Below are positions 1 to 5,929 of a stretch of 7,171 bases of DNA, one piece after another. This stretch comes from Accumulibacter sp. GTDB lineage: Bacteria; Pseudomonadota; Gammaproteobacteria; Burkholderiales; Rhodocyclaceae. The DNA is taken from contig JAISQQ010000025.1 in the NCBI GenBank assembly GCA_031274075.1, positions 1 through 7,171 on the forward strand. Direction: 5' to 3'. Below the pieces are notes generated by a model, which was given only the letters and a program-made list of their open reading frames with translations, had not been told where the DNA came from and did not search any database. Positions within the stretch are counted from its first letter, which is position 1, and the number at the start of each line of letters is the position of its first letter. The position numbers and the translations under genes were made by a program.

Positions 1-20
1 GATAAGCAAGTTGCGTGCCA

Positions 21-125
21 TGTTCAGGGATCAGGTATCAGATGTCAGGTATCAGTAATATTTGCGGGCGCTTCGCGCCCGGTAACTGAACTGATCCCTG
101 ATTCCTGATTCCTGACATCCGATAC
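21..125. repeat. Two-armed heptamer/hairpin repeat element (copy A)
   Basis: Five 7-bp units ending in CAG (TGTTCAG, GGATCAG, GTATCAG, ATGTCAG, GTATCAG) fill 21-55. A GC stem-loop follows at 65-81 (CGGGCG, loop CTTCG, CGCCCG). Then come ACTGAA and heptamers of the inverse form CTGATCC, CTGATTC, CTGATTC, CTGACAT, CCGATAC (91-125). The whole is therefore an imperfect palindrome built from heptamers around a hairpin. It lies downstream of the kinase gene. On the minus strand the order is heptamers, TTCAGTTACC, hairpin, then inverse heptamers. The first part matches the element at 5543-5668, so this is probably a dispersed intergenic repeat. It could also act as a transcript-end structure, but no T-run follows the hairpin. 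Confidence 0.75.
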
Positions 126-133
126 CGGCAAGT

Positions 134-175
134 CGGCAAATATTGCCGTCGCGCCGCTTCGTCCGGCAATGCCGG
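134..175. other. Pair of small stem-loops downstream of the kinase gene
   Basis: Two perfect short palindromes lie side by side: CGGCAA-ATA-TTGCCG at 134-148 (6-bp stem) and CCGGC-AAT-GCCGG at 163-175 (5-bp stem). They sit 118 to 159 bases past the kinase stop, on the transcribed side of the operon, so they could help end the transcript or protect its 3' end. Neither is followed by a T-run on the minus strand, so they are not textbook intrinsic terminators. The rest of 176-292 shows nothing else I can name. Confidence 0.4.
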
Positions 176-292
176 CGTCGTCTTTGACACCAGGAACGGC
201 GGTTGAGCGGAAGGCGGGAATCCGGGGCGTTTTCGGGTTGGGCGTTGATCCGTTCCGTCGCCTGCGGTATGGCCTGCCTGCCGCCCGCGGCG

Positions 293-2974
293 TCACGAAA
301 TGGCCGCCTCGTTCTTCATTTGCGTGTTCAGCGCGCGGCTCTGGACTTGCAGGGCTCGCATTTGCGCGGCCAGTTCCTGGTCCGCCTGGCGCCGACGCCA
401 ATAGAACAGGCCGACGAATCCGGCTCCGCCGAGCGTGAGCAGCACCGCCCATTGCGCGCCGAGCAGCAAGCCGGTGAACATCAGGCTGCCGAAGATCAGG
501 CCCAGGCGTCGCGGCTGCATGACGATGGCGATCTGCCCGGTGCGCGCTTCCGCCAGGTCGAGCGCCGCTTCCAGCTTGGAGGAGCGGCGGCGCAGGGTGG
601 AAACCCGTTGTTGCAGGCGCTCGAAAGCGGCGTCGGGGTAGCCGGCATCGGTCAGTTGCCGGGACAGCGTTCGCAGTTCGTCGAGCAGCAACTGCCATTC
701 CATCCGCGTATCTTCGTCGGCGGCGGCGCTGGCGGCCTGGAAGTGCGCCAGCAGGCGCAGCAAGGCTTGCCGCCACGCCTCGATGGCGTTCATTCGCTGG
801 GCTTCGGCGGCCTGGCGGCTGGCGCGTTCCGCTTCCGCTTCCTGGCGCGCGACCTCGCGCAGGCGCCAGGCCACCAGCAGGCGCGCGGCTTGTTCTATCG
901 TCGTCCGCCCGGCCTGCGCGGGCCGTTCTTGCCGCACCAGCGCGGAAAACCAGGGCGCGGCGTCGGCGAAGCGCTCGACGGCGTGCATGACTTCCTTGCG
1001 CGCCAGGGCGAGAAATTCCGGCGCGGACTGGGGCAGGGCCAGCAGGATGGGCGCGTGCCATTGGCGGCGCGGGGGAAAGCGAAAGCCAGCGTCCCAGCCG
1101 AAGACGAGGGTATCGAAATCCACCGCGTTTCCCGTGGGATTTCCCGCCGTGGCGGCGAGGCGCGAGCGCAGCCGCCGGCTTTCTTTCCGCGCCGCTTCCC
1201 AGGTGTGCTCGACGAGGGCAAGAGTCTGCCGCCAGAGCCGATCGAGTTCCATCAGTTCGGCGTCGCCCATGAGCGTCAGCGCCTTGGCGTCGAACAGGCT
1301 TTCCAGCCAATCCCGCCATACCTGCGGATCGGCGTTGGCGGCCTCGTCCACCAGCGCCTGCCGCGCCCGCGCGACCAGCGCCTTGCGGTCGGCGGGCTGG
1401 CCGCGCCAGAGCGGCGGCAGACCCGGCGCGGCGGCGCGCAGGAAGCGCAGGAAGCGGCGTTCGATGGCCTCGCTGTGGACCTCCATGATGTCGTCCAGGC
1501 GGCGGATCAGGCCGAAATCGCGCAGGTCCGTCGCCAGCCAGTCCCGCACCAGTCCGCGCTCCAGGTCGCGCACGCCTTGCGCCCAGTTCGCCGCCAGCGC
1601 GAGCGCCAGTTCCTCGCCGTTGTGAGCCGTGTGCTTGCCCAGGTGGTAGGGGCGCACGATCGCCGCGCCGGATTCCCGCGGCGCGACCAGGGTGGGGTCG
1701 CCCGCCAGCCAGCGGGCGACTTCCTCCGCGCCGTAGCGCCGCGCGGGGTCGCGCAGCAGCAGGCCGCGGCAGAGATGGGCGATGCCCTCGTCCGCCACGC
1801 CGGTGATTTCGATGGGGCGGGTCGCCAGATGATGATTGACGACCTGCTCCGAAAGGGAGTCGAACGGGTGCCGTCCCGAAGCGGCTTCGAGCAGGATCAT
1901 CCCCAGCGACCACCAGTCCGCCTTGGCGTCGAGCACGCCGGTCAGCGCTTCCGGCGCGGCGTATTTCACCGTGCGGGCGTTGTCGGTGAAATGGCGGGTG
2001 CCTTCGGAGAGCGAGGCGATGCCGAAATCGGTGAGCGCCAGCGACAGCGGCGCGCGCCGCCGCAGGAGCACGTTTTCCGGCTTCAGGTCGCGGTGCAGGA
2101 TGCGCAGCGCGTGCACTTCGGAGAGCGCCGCCGCCAGTTCCCGCGTCAGTTCGACCAGGCGCTCGCGGCTCAGCGGATCGCGCATCACGGCGCGCAGGTT
2201 GCCGGCGCGGCAGTATTCCATGACTTCCCAGGCGACGCCGTCCTCGCGGCCGTGCTCCAGGATGCGCACCACGTGCGGCCCCGCCGCCGCCAGCCGGTCG
2301 AGCAGCGCCTCGTCGGGCACGATGCCGCGGCGGTAGATCTTGGCGACCCGCGGCTCGTCGGCGCGCGCGTCGACGGCTTCGACGATGAGCAGATCGGCCT
2401 CACTGCCGGCGGCGGGCAGTTCGTCGAGCACGCGAAAACGCGCCGCCAGCGCCGGCGGCAAGACGATGCGCGCCTGGGCGCGCGGCGCGGCGCGTTCCGT
2501 GGCGGACGAAAAGAGAGGCGGCGGCGCGACCGCCAGGCCGGGATCGGGCGGCGCCAGCTCGAAGGCGGCAGGCGCAGCGGGTGTAGCGGGGATATCAGGT
2601 ATATCAGGTACGGCGGCGAGCAGCGGCGTGTTGCAGTACAGGCAGCGAGAACTGCCCGGCGGATTGGGCTGGGCGCAGTCCGGGTCGGGGCAGCGCAAGC
2701 TGTCGGACAAGACGCGCGCCGGGGGCGGCGCGCCAATATTTGCCGGCGGCGGAGAGGCGGGCCGGGCTTCCGCGCGGCCCGCCTCCGGCGCGGGCGTGGC
2801 CGGGGGCGTGGGCAGGGGTGTGGCCACGGGTGCAGCCAAACCCGCCTGCCCTTCCGGCACGCGCGACAGGGAGAAATCGACGTCGGCCAGCAGGCTGGCG
2901 CAATGGCTGCAATGCGCCCGCTCCAGCGGGTTTTCCATATCGCAGACCGGGCAGACGCGAACGTAGGCCTTCAT
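293..2974 (-). CDS. Membrane-anchored Ser/Thr protein kinase with two N-terminal zinc-ribbon motifs
   Basis: 893 aa. The start at 2974 overlaps the stop of the upstream radical SAM gene (ATGA), and the protein then opens directly with a zinc-ribbon motif. No strong ribosome binding site is visible, which fits translational coupling. Cys pairs C8/C11 and C22/C25 form one ribbon; C95/C100 and C111/C114 form a second. A Pro/Ala-rich linker follows (about 40-90 and 120-160). The kinase domain spans about 180-425, with VAK lysine K212, HRDLKPEN at 294-301, DFG at 316-318 and APE at 340-342. The activation loop is rich in Ser/Thr, and the HRD arginine suggests control by loop phosphorylation. The glycine loop is degenerate (AAGSEADLLIVEA). 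A long helical region (430-820) of unknown role follows. Residues 824-859 are hydrophobic and long enough for two short membrane passes, flanked by Arg clusters, so both ends probably face the cytoplasm. The substrate is unknown; the co-encoded AAA+ protein is a candidate. Confidence 0.93.
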   Translation of the reverse strand: MKAYVRVCPVCDMENPLERAHCSHCASLLADVDFSLSRVPEGQAGLAAPVATPLPTPPATPAPEAGRAEARPASPPPANIGAPPPARVLSDSLRCPDPDCAQPNPPGSSRCLYCNTPLLAAVPDIPDIPATPAAPAAFELAPPDPGLAVAPPPLFSSATERAAPRAQARIVLPPALAARFRVLDELPAAGSEADLLIVEAVDARADEPRVAKIYRRGIVPDEALLDRLAAAGPHVVRILEHGREDGVAWEVMEYCRAGNLRAVMRDPLSRERLVELTRELAAALSEVHALRILHRDLKPENVLLRRRAPLSLALTDFGIASLSEGTRHFTDNARTVKYAAPEALTGVLDAKADWWSLGMILLEAASGRHPFDSLSEQVVNHHLATRPIEITGVADEGIAHLCRGLLLRDPARRYGAEEVARWLAGDPTLVAPRESGAAIVRPYHLGKHTAHNGEELALALAANWAQGVRDLERGLVRDWLATDLRDFGLIRRLDDIMEVHSEAIERRFLRFLRAAAPGLPPLWRGQPADRKALVARARQALVDEAANADPQVWRDWLESLFDAKALTLMGDAELMELDRLWRQTLALVEHTWEAARKESRRLRSRLAATAGNPTGNAVDFDTLVFGWDAGFRFPPRRQWHAPILLALPQSAPEFLALARKEVMHAVERFADAAPWFSALVRQERPAQAGRTTIEQAARLLVAWRLREVARQEAEAERASRQAAEAQRMNAIEAWRQALLRLLAHFQAASAAADEDTRMEWQLLLDELRTLSRQLTDAGYPDAAFERLQQRVSTLRRRSSKLEAALDLAEARTGQIAIVMQPRRLGLIFGSLMFTGLLLGAQWAVLLTLGGAGFVGLFYWRRRQADQELAAQMRALQVQSRALNTQMKNEAAIS
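2591..2610. repeat. In-frame 9-bp direct repeat in the kinase linker
   Basis: GATATCAGG-TATATCAGG-TA is two nearly identical 9-bp units inside the kinase gene. Read on the minus strand it encodes Pro-Asp-Ile-Pro-Asp-Ile (residues 123-128), just after the second zinc ribbon in the Pro/Ala linker. The core TATCAGG resembles the GTATCAG heptamers of the intergenic repeats, but the period of 9 keeps the reading frame. It may be a remnant of that repeat family tolerated in a disordered linker, or a chance similarity. Confidence 0.55.
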
Positions 2975-3666
2975 CGCCGCCAGGAAACCTGATCGAGACG
3001 CAGACCCCGTTCGGCGCACAAACGCTCCAGCGCGGCCATGTCGCCCCGCGCGGGGATGCCGATCATCCAGATGCGCCCGTCTTCGACGGCGATTTGCAGG
3101 GTTTTCGCGCCCTTTTCGCCAGCGTTGCCGGCGTCGCCGCCGTAGCCGCCGTAACGTTGCTCGCCCAGGGGCGACAGGGGGACGAGTGGCTGGTTGGCCG
3201 AGCCTCGCCACGATCCGCCCTCCGGCAAGGCGTCGACGTAGGGTTCGGGAATCAGCGCGTCGAGTTTTTGCAGCAGCGCCGCATGATGCGCGCGCAAGGT
3301 CTTCAGCGGATAGCCGCTGTAGCACAGCAGGTCGAGCGAGAGCCGCGCGCGTTGGCGCCAGCGGGCCAGGCCGTCGAGCAAGGCGCCCAGCGCCCGCGGC
3401 TGGTCGAACGGCTCGCCGCCGGAAAGCGTTACCCCATCGACGCCCGCCGACGCCTTCTGCCGGCACCAGCCGAGCAAGTCCGCGACGCTCACCGCCGCGC
3501 CGCCGTCCGCGTCCCAGGTGTCCTGCGAAACGCAAGCCTTGCAGTGAATCCCGCAGCCCTGGAACCAGACGCCGATGCGCCGTCCGTAGCCCAGCACCGT
3601 CACCGGATAATGGGCTTTGTTGAGGCGCAGGGAAACGGCGCGAGCTCCGCGGACGGGCGCGTTCAT
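2971..3666 (-). CDS. NrdG-like radical SAM activating-enzyme family protein
   Basis: 231 aa. Radical SAM enzymes of this type bind a [4Fe-4S] cluster and cleave S-adenosylmethionine to make a 5'-deoxyadenosyl radical. The cluster motif CX3CX2C is C38-GIH-C42-KA-C45, preceded by VWFQGC as in NrdG-type activases. The SAM-binding GGEPF is at 83-87. A CYSGY segment (115-119) and a later WRGSANQ (153-159) correspond to the NrdG-family YSGY and WRGSSNQ regions. A Gly-rich stretch (172-186) sits before the last strand. I chose the ATG at 3666, two bases after the AAA+ stop, because homology begins here; the frame stays open further upstream but that part only shadows the AAA+ gene. The stop overlaps the kinase start. 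No NrdD or other glycyl-radical enzyme is present, so a role in anaerobic ribonucleotide reduction is unlikely. The real partner is unknown and may be a product of this operon. Confidence 0.88.
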   Translation of the reverse strand: MNAPVRGARAVSLRLNKAHYPVTVLGYGRRIGVWFQGCGIHCKACVSQDTWDADGGAAVSVADLLGWCRQKASAGVDGVTLSGGEPFDQPRALGALLDGLARWRQRARLSLDLLCYSGYPLKTLRAHHAALLQKLDALIPEPYVDALPEGGSWRGSANQPLVPLSPLGEQRYGGYGGDAGNAGEKGAKTLQIAVEDGRIWMIGIPARGDMAALERLCAERGLRLDQVSWRR

Positions 3667-3668
3667 GT

Positions 3669-5546
3669 CTATGACGGTTCCAGGCGCACGCTGACGATTT
3701 TTTCGGCGTTCTCCGCGATTTCCGCCACCCGGAGGCGTTCGCGCCCCTGGAAATCCAGCGTAAACAAGGCGCGCGCCAGCGGGTTGATGAAGCGCGATTC
3801 CAACTGGTTGCCGATGCCGCGGCCGCCGTTGGCGAGGTCGTCGACGCACCAGCGCATCAGCCGCGCGCGGGCTTCCGGCGCGAGTTCGAGTTCCAGTTTG
3901 TGTTCCTCGCGCACCCGGCGCGCCACGTTGTCCAGCATGCCGGCGAAGATGCGCTCGGCCACCGGCGGGGTGATGAAATTGAACACCACGATGTTGTCAC
4001 CGATGCGGTTCAAAAGCTCCGGCCGCGACAGGCGGTATTTGAAATAATCGGCGATCGCACCCTTGACGCGGGCTTCCACCTGCTCGTAGGGGTCGCCCGG
4101 CTGCACGTTTTGCGCGCGCGCGCCGCTGGCGTCTTCCGTGTAGATACCCAGGTTGGAGGTGAACACCAGGATGGTTTCGGAAAAATAGGCGATGTCGCCG
4201 CGACCGTCGGTCAGGCGTCCGTCTTCGAGGATTTGCAGGAATTTGTCCAGGATGCGCGGATGCGCCTTTTCCACTTCGTCGAAGAGCACCACGGAAAACG
4301 GTTTTTCCCGCACCGCGTTGGTGAGTTCCCCGCCAGCCTCGAAGCCCACGTAGCCCGGCGGCGCGCCCAGCAGCCGCGCCCCCGCGTGTTCCTCGGCGAA
4401 TTCGCTCATGTCGAAACGGATGTAGGCGCGCTCGTCGCCGAACACCAGTTGCGTCAGGGTCTTCGCCAGTTCGGTCTTGCCGACGCCGGTCGGCCCGGCG
4501 AGAAAGAGGACGCCGCGCGGACGGTTGCCGCCGCTTTTTGCCTGCGCGCCGGTCAGGCCCATCACCGAGCGCATGAGAATGTCCACGCTCTTGGTCACCG
4601 CCTGTTCCTGTCCCTTGACCCGCGTCTCGATGAATTCCGCCGCGCTGGCGATGCGCTCGCGCAGGTAGGGCTTTTTCCAGGGATTTTCCAGCGCGCCGAC
4701 CTTGTAGCATTGCACGGCGTCGTCGACATCGGCAAAGGCGATGCCCTGCCGGTCGGCCAGTTGGGCGGCGTCGGACAGGGCGGTCAAAGGCAGGCCGTCG
4801 GTGGCGAGCGCGAAGGCGCGGGCGAATTTTTCCCGCTCTTCCGGCCCCGCCGTTTCCGTTTTCTTGAACAGGGTGAAATAGCTTTTCGCCGCCGCCTCGC
4901 GCGTCTCGAAATCCGGCAGCGCCACGTTCAGGCTCTCCACCCGCACGTTGTCGAGCGCGAACCACGAGGGCAGATCCTGCGGGCGGTTCAGGAGCCAGAG
5001 CACGGGATTGAAGCGCGGCTTGTTGGAACCGGGGCTGCGTTCGGCCTGCCCCGCCTCGGGTTCGCGGCTGACCACCGGCACGGCGTGCACCGCCAGGCGC
5101 TCGGCGGCGAGGAAAAAGGCGTGTTCCTCGGCGCACAACTGGTCGGGATGGCGCGCCAGGCGCGAGGCGAAATCGATCAGCAGGGCGCAGCGCGCGTTGC
5201 GCGTCCGGGTCAGGCGCTTCATGATCCCGGCCAGGCGCTCCAGGCTCATGGGCATGTAGCCGTCCTGGAGCTTCAAGTCGAAGAGCCGGGTCGCCAGCGC
5301 CACCGCGTCCGGCTCGTTGGGATACGGCCGCAGCCCCTCCACCGGATCGTAAATCAGCAGGAAGCGATAGTCCTGCCGCCGCAGGCTCGACCACAGGCAG
5401 CGCGTCAGCGGCGCCGGGGTCAAGACGCCGTTTCCCAGCGGCGTCAGGAAATGGTCGCGGATATTGCCCGCCACCACGAACTGGGCGCGAATCGGCAGCA
5501 GGCGTTCGAGGTCGCGCAGCCAGCGCGGGGAGAGGTCGGGAGTCAT
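3669..5546 (-). CDS. ClpB/Hsp104-D2-type AAA+ ATPase with a Walker-less N-terminal half
   Basis: 625 aa. The C-terminal half (about 300-600) is a complete class-2 Clp AAA+ module: VKGQEQAV lead-in (310-317), Walker A GPTGVGKT (351-358), pore loop GYVGF (398-402), Walker B VVLFDE (419-424), sensor-1 Asn465 (TSN), arginine finger R514 in RPELLNRI, and sensor-2 R576 in GGRGIGN. It should hydrolyse ATP and thread protein substrates. No ClpP-binding IGF-type loop is evident, so a remodelling role is likelier than proteolysis. The N-terminal half (1-290) lacks the Clp N-domain and Walker A. It has hydrophobic stretches such as FLLIYDP (62-68) and CALLIDFA (120-127, like a degenerate Walker B), so I infer a degenerate AAA fold. 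The gene is much shorter than ClpB (about 860 aa). The ATG at 5546 lies inside a heptamer repeat and has no ribosome binding site; an in-frame TGA lies just upstream (5553-5555). The first gene of the tight three-gene operon. Confidence 0.93.
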   Translation of the reverse strand: MTPDLSPRWLRDLERLLPIRAQFVVAGNIRDHFLTPLGNGVLTPAPLTRCLWSSLRRQDYRFLLIYDPVEGLRPYPNEPDAVALATRLFDLKLQDGYMPMSLERLAGIMKRLTRTRNARCALLIDFASRLARHPDQLCAEEHAFFLAAERLAVHAVPVVSREPEAGQAERSPGSNKPRFNPVLWLLNRPQDLPSWFALDNVRVESLNVALPDFETREAAAKSYFTLFKKTETAGPEEREKFARAFALATDGLPLTALSDAAQLADRQGIAFADVDDAVQCYKVGALENPWKKPYLRERIASAAEFIETRVKGQEQAVTKSVDILMRSVMGLTGAQAKSGGNRPRGVLFLAGPTGVGKTELAKTLTQLVFGDERAYIRFDMSEFAEEHAGARLLGAPPGYVGFEAGGELTNAVREKPFSVVLFDEVEKAHPRILDKFLQILEDGRLTDGRGDIAYFSETILVFTSNLGIYTEDASGARAQNVQPGDPYEQVEARVKGAIADYFKYRLSRPELLNRIGDNIVVFNFITPPVAERIFAGMLDNVARRVREEHKLELELAPEARARLMRWCVDDLANGGRGIGNQLESRFINPLARALFTLDFQGRERLRVAEIAENAEKIVSVRLEPS

Positions 5547-5640
5547 CAGGTATCAGGGATCAGGGATCAGAGGACAGAGGACAGAGGACAGAGGACAGAG
5601 GACAGGGGACAGGGGACAGGGGACAGGGGACAGGGGACAG
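5543..5640. repeat. Heptamer tandem array overlapping the AAA+ gene start
   Basis: Fourteen contiguous 7-bp units, all ending in CAG. The order is TCATCAG, GTATCAG, two GGATCAG, five AGGACAG (5571-5605) and five GGGACAG (5606-5640). The ten RGGACAG units are exact within each block. On the coding (minus) strand the array reads as CTGTCCC and CTGTCCT units, then CTGATCC units, and the terminal unit supplies the ATG of the AAA+ gene (5544-5546). No Shine-Dalgarno-like purine run stands before that ATG. The number of units would set the distance between any upstream promoter and the start codon, so slippage could alter expression. Not a CRISPR array: units are far too short and there are no spacers. 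Confidence 0.9.
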
Positions 5641-5668
5641 TTCAGTTAGCGGGCGCTTCGCGCCGGAG
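5641..5668. repeat. Hairpin core of the heptamer repeat element (copy B)
   Basis: TTCAGTTAGC followed by the stem-loop GGGCGCTTCGCGCC (5651-5664) directly abuts the heptamer array. The same order occurs on the opposite strand at 125-66, where TTCAGTTACC leads into GGGCGCGAAGCGCCC. Over the 31 bases starting with the last few of the array, 25 match; three of the six differences are the loop (TTC versus GAA). Unlike copy A, no inverse heptamer arm follows the hairpin here, so this is a half element. Confidence 0.75.
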
Positions 5669-5701
5669 TTTATGGATGGTGGATGGCATCCGCCTTGGAA
5701 G

Positions 5702-5870
5702 CTGTTTGCGATCTTCTCTCCGGGAGCACAGGTATCTTACACAATGAAAGCCTCTCTCCGGGCCGCCTCTGGGAGCGCGGGGCACCAGCCCCGCAACAAC
5801 GGTGGTGTCATGGCGCGGGTCAAAAGCGAGGCTGGCGCCCCGCGCTCCCAGAGAGAAAGATCGCAAACAG
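5702..5870. repeat. Nested inverted-repeat element in the intergenic gap
   Basis: The inner arms at 5767-5790 and 5830-5853 are 24 bp with one mismatch (CTCTGGGAGCGCGGGGC start and its complement). The outer arms at 5702-5726 and 5845-5870 share CTGTTTGCGATCTT and the following CTCTC-GGGAG, differing by a one-base indel and one substitution; they overlap the inner right arm by a few bases. TCTCTCCGGG occurs directly repeated at 5715-5724 and 5753-5762. A perfect small hairpin, GCGGGGC-ACCA-GCCCCGC, is at 5777-5794. This looks like a small non-autonomous palindromic element (MITE- or REP-like) and has no credible gene. It could also form a strong hairpin that ends or stabilises the upstream transcript. 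Flanks 5669-5701 and 5871-5929 hold nothing I can name. Confidence 0.7.
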
Positions 5871-5929
5871 GCTCTTGTGAAACCCTGTCCCGTTTCAAGA
5901 ACGATGGCATTCATGCGATCGTCCCGGGT

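Noticed and set aside
65..81. GC hairpin as an intrinsic terminator for the operon
   Set aside because: The stem is good, but neither strand has a T-run after it, and the same hairpin occurs upstream of the AAA+ gene, so it is better explained as part of a repeat.
45..1913. Long minus-strand open frame (622 codons) in another frame of the kinase region, running past its end
   Set aside because: The product is an Arg/Gly/Pro-rich frame-shadow with no domain. It ends in the repeat region, and its start lies inside the kinase gene.
203..2992. Very long plus-strand open frame (about 929 codons) opposite the kinase
   Set aside because: It is the antisense shadow of the kinase gene in GC-rich DNA. 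Its translation is Arg/Gln/Ala-rich with no recognisable domain, while the minus strand carries clear kinase motifs.
293..3535. Longer kinase starting at 3535
   Set aside because: The extra N-terminal part is a frame-shadow of the radical SAM gene. The ATGA start at 2974 leads straight into the zinc ribbon.
2971..3666. Naming the radical SAM gene nrdG
   Set aside because: Motifs fit the family, but the neighbours are not ribonucleotide reductase genes and no nrdD is present, so the symbol would imply an unsupported function.
2971..3849. Longer radical SAM protein starting at 3849
   Set aside because: The extra 61 residues are Arg/Pro-rich and overlap the AAA+ coding end in another frame. 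Family similarity begins just after the ATG at 3666.
5543..5640. Possible CRISPR array
   Set aside because: Units are 7 bp and contiguous with no spacers; it is a simple tandem repeat.
3900..5747. Plus-strand open frame (615 codons) opposite the AAA+ gene
   Set aside because: Antisense shadow; the minus strand has Walker A, Walker B, sensor and arginine-finger motifs in order.
5728..5760. Possible promoter for the AAA+ operon on the minus strand (TAAGAT in TGTGTAAGATACC)
   Set aside because: It resembles a -10 box, but no matching -35 box lies at the usual spacing and it sits within the repeat element.
5642..5914. 90-codon minus-strand open frame in the intergenic gap
   Set aside because: It spans the inverted repeats and hairpin core, has no recognisable domain and no clear ribosome binding site. 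It is most likely accidental.
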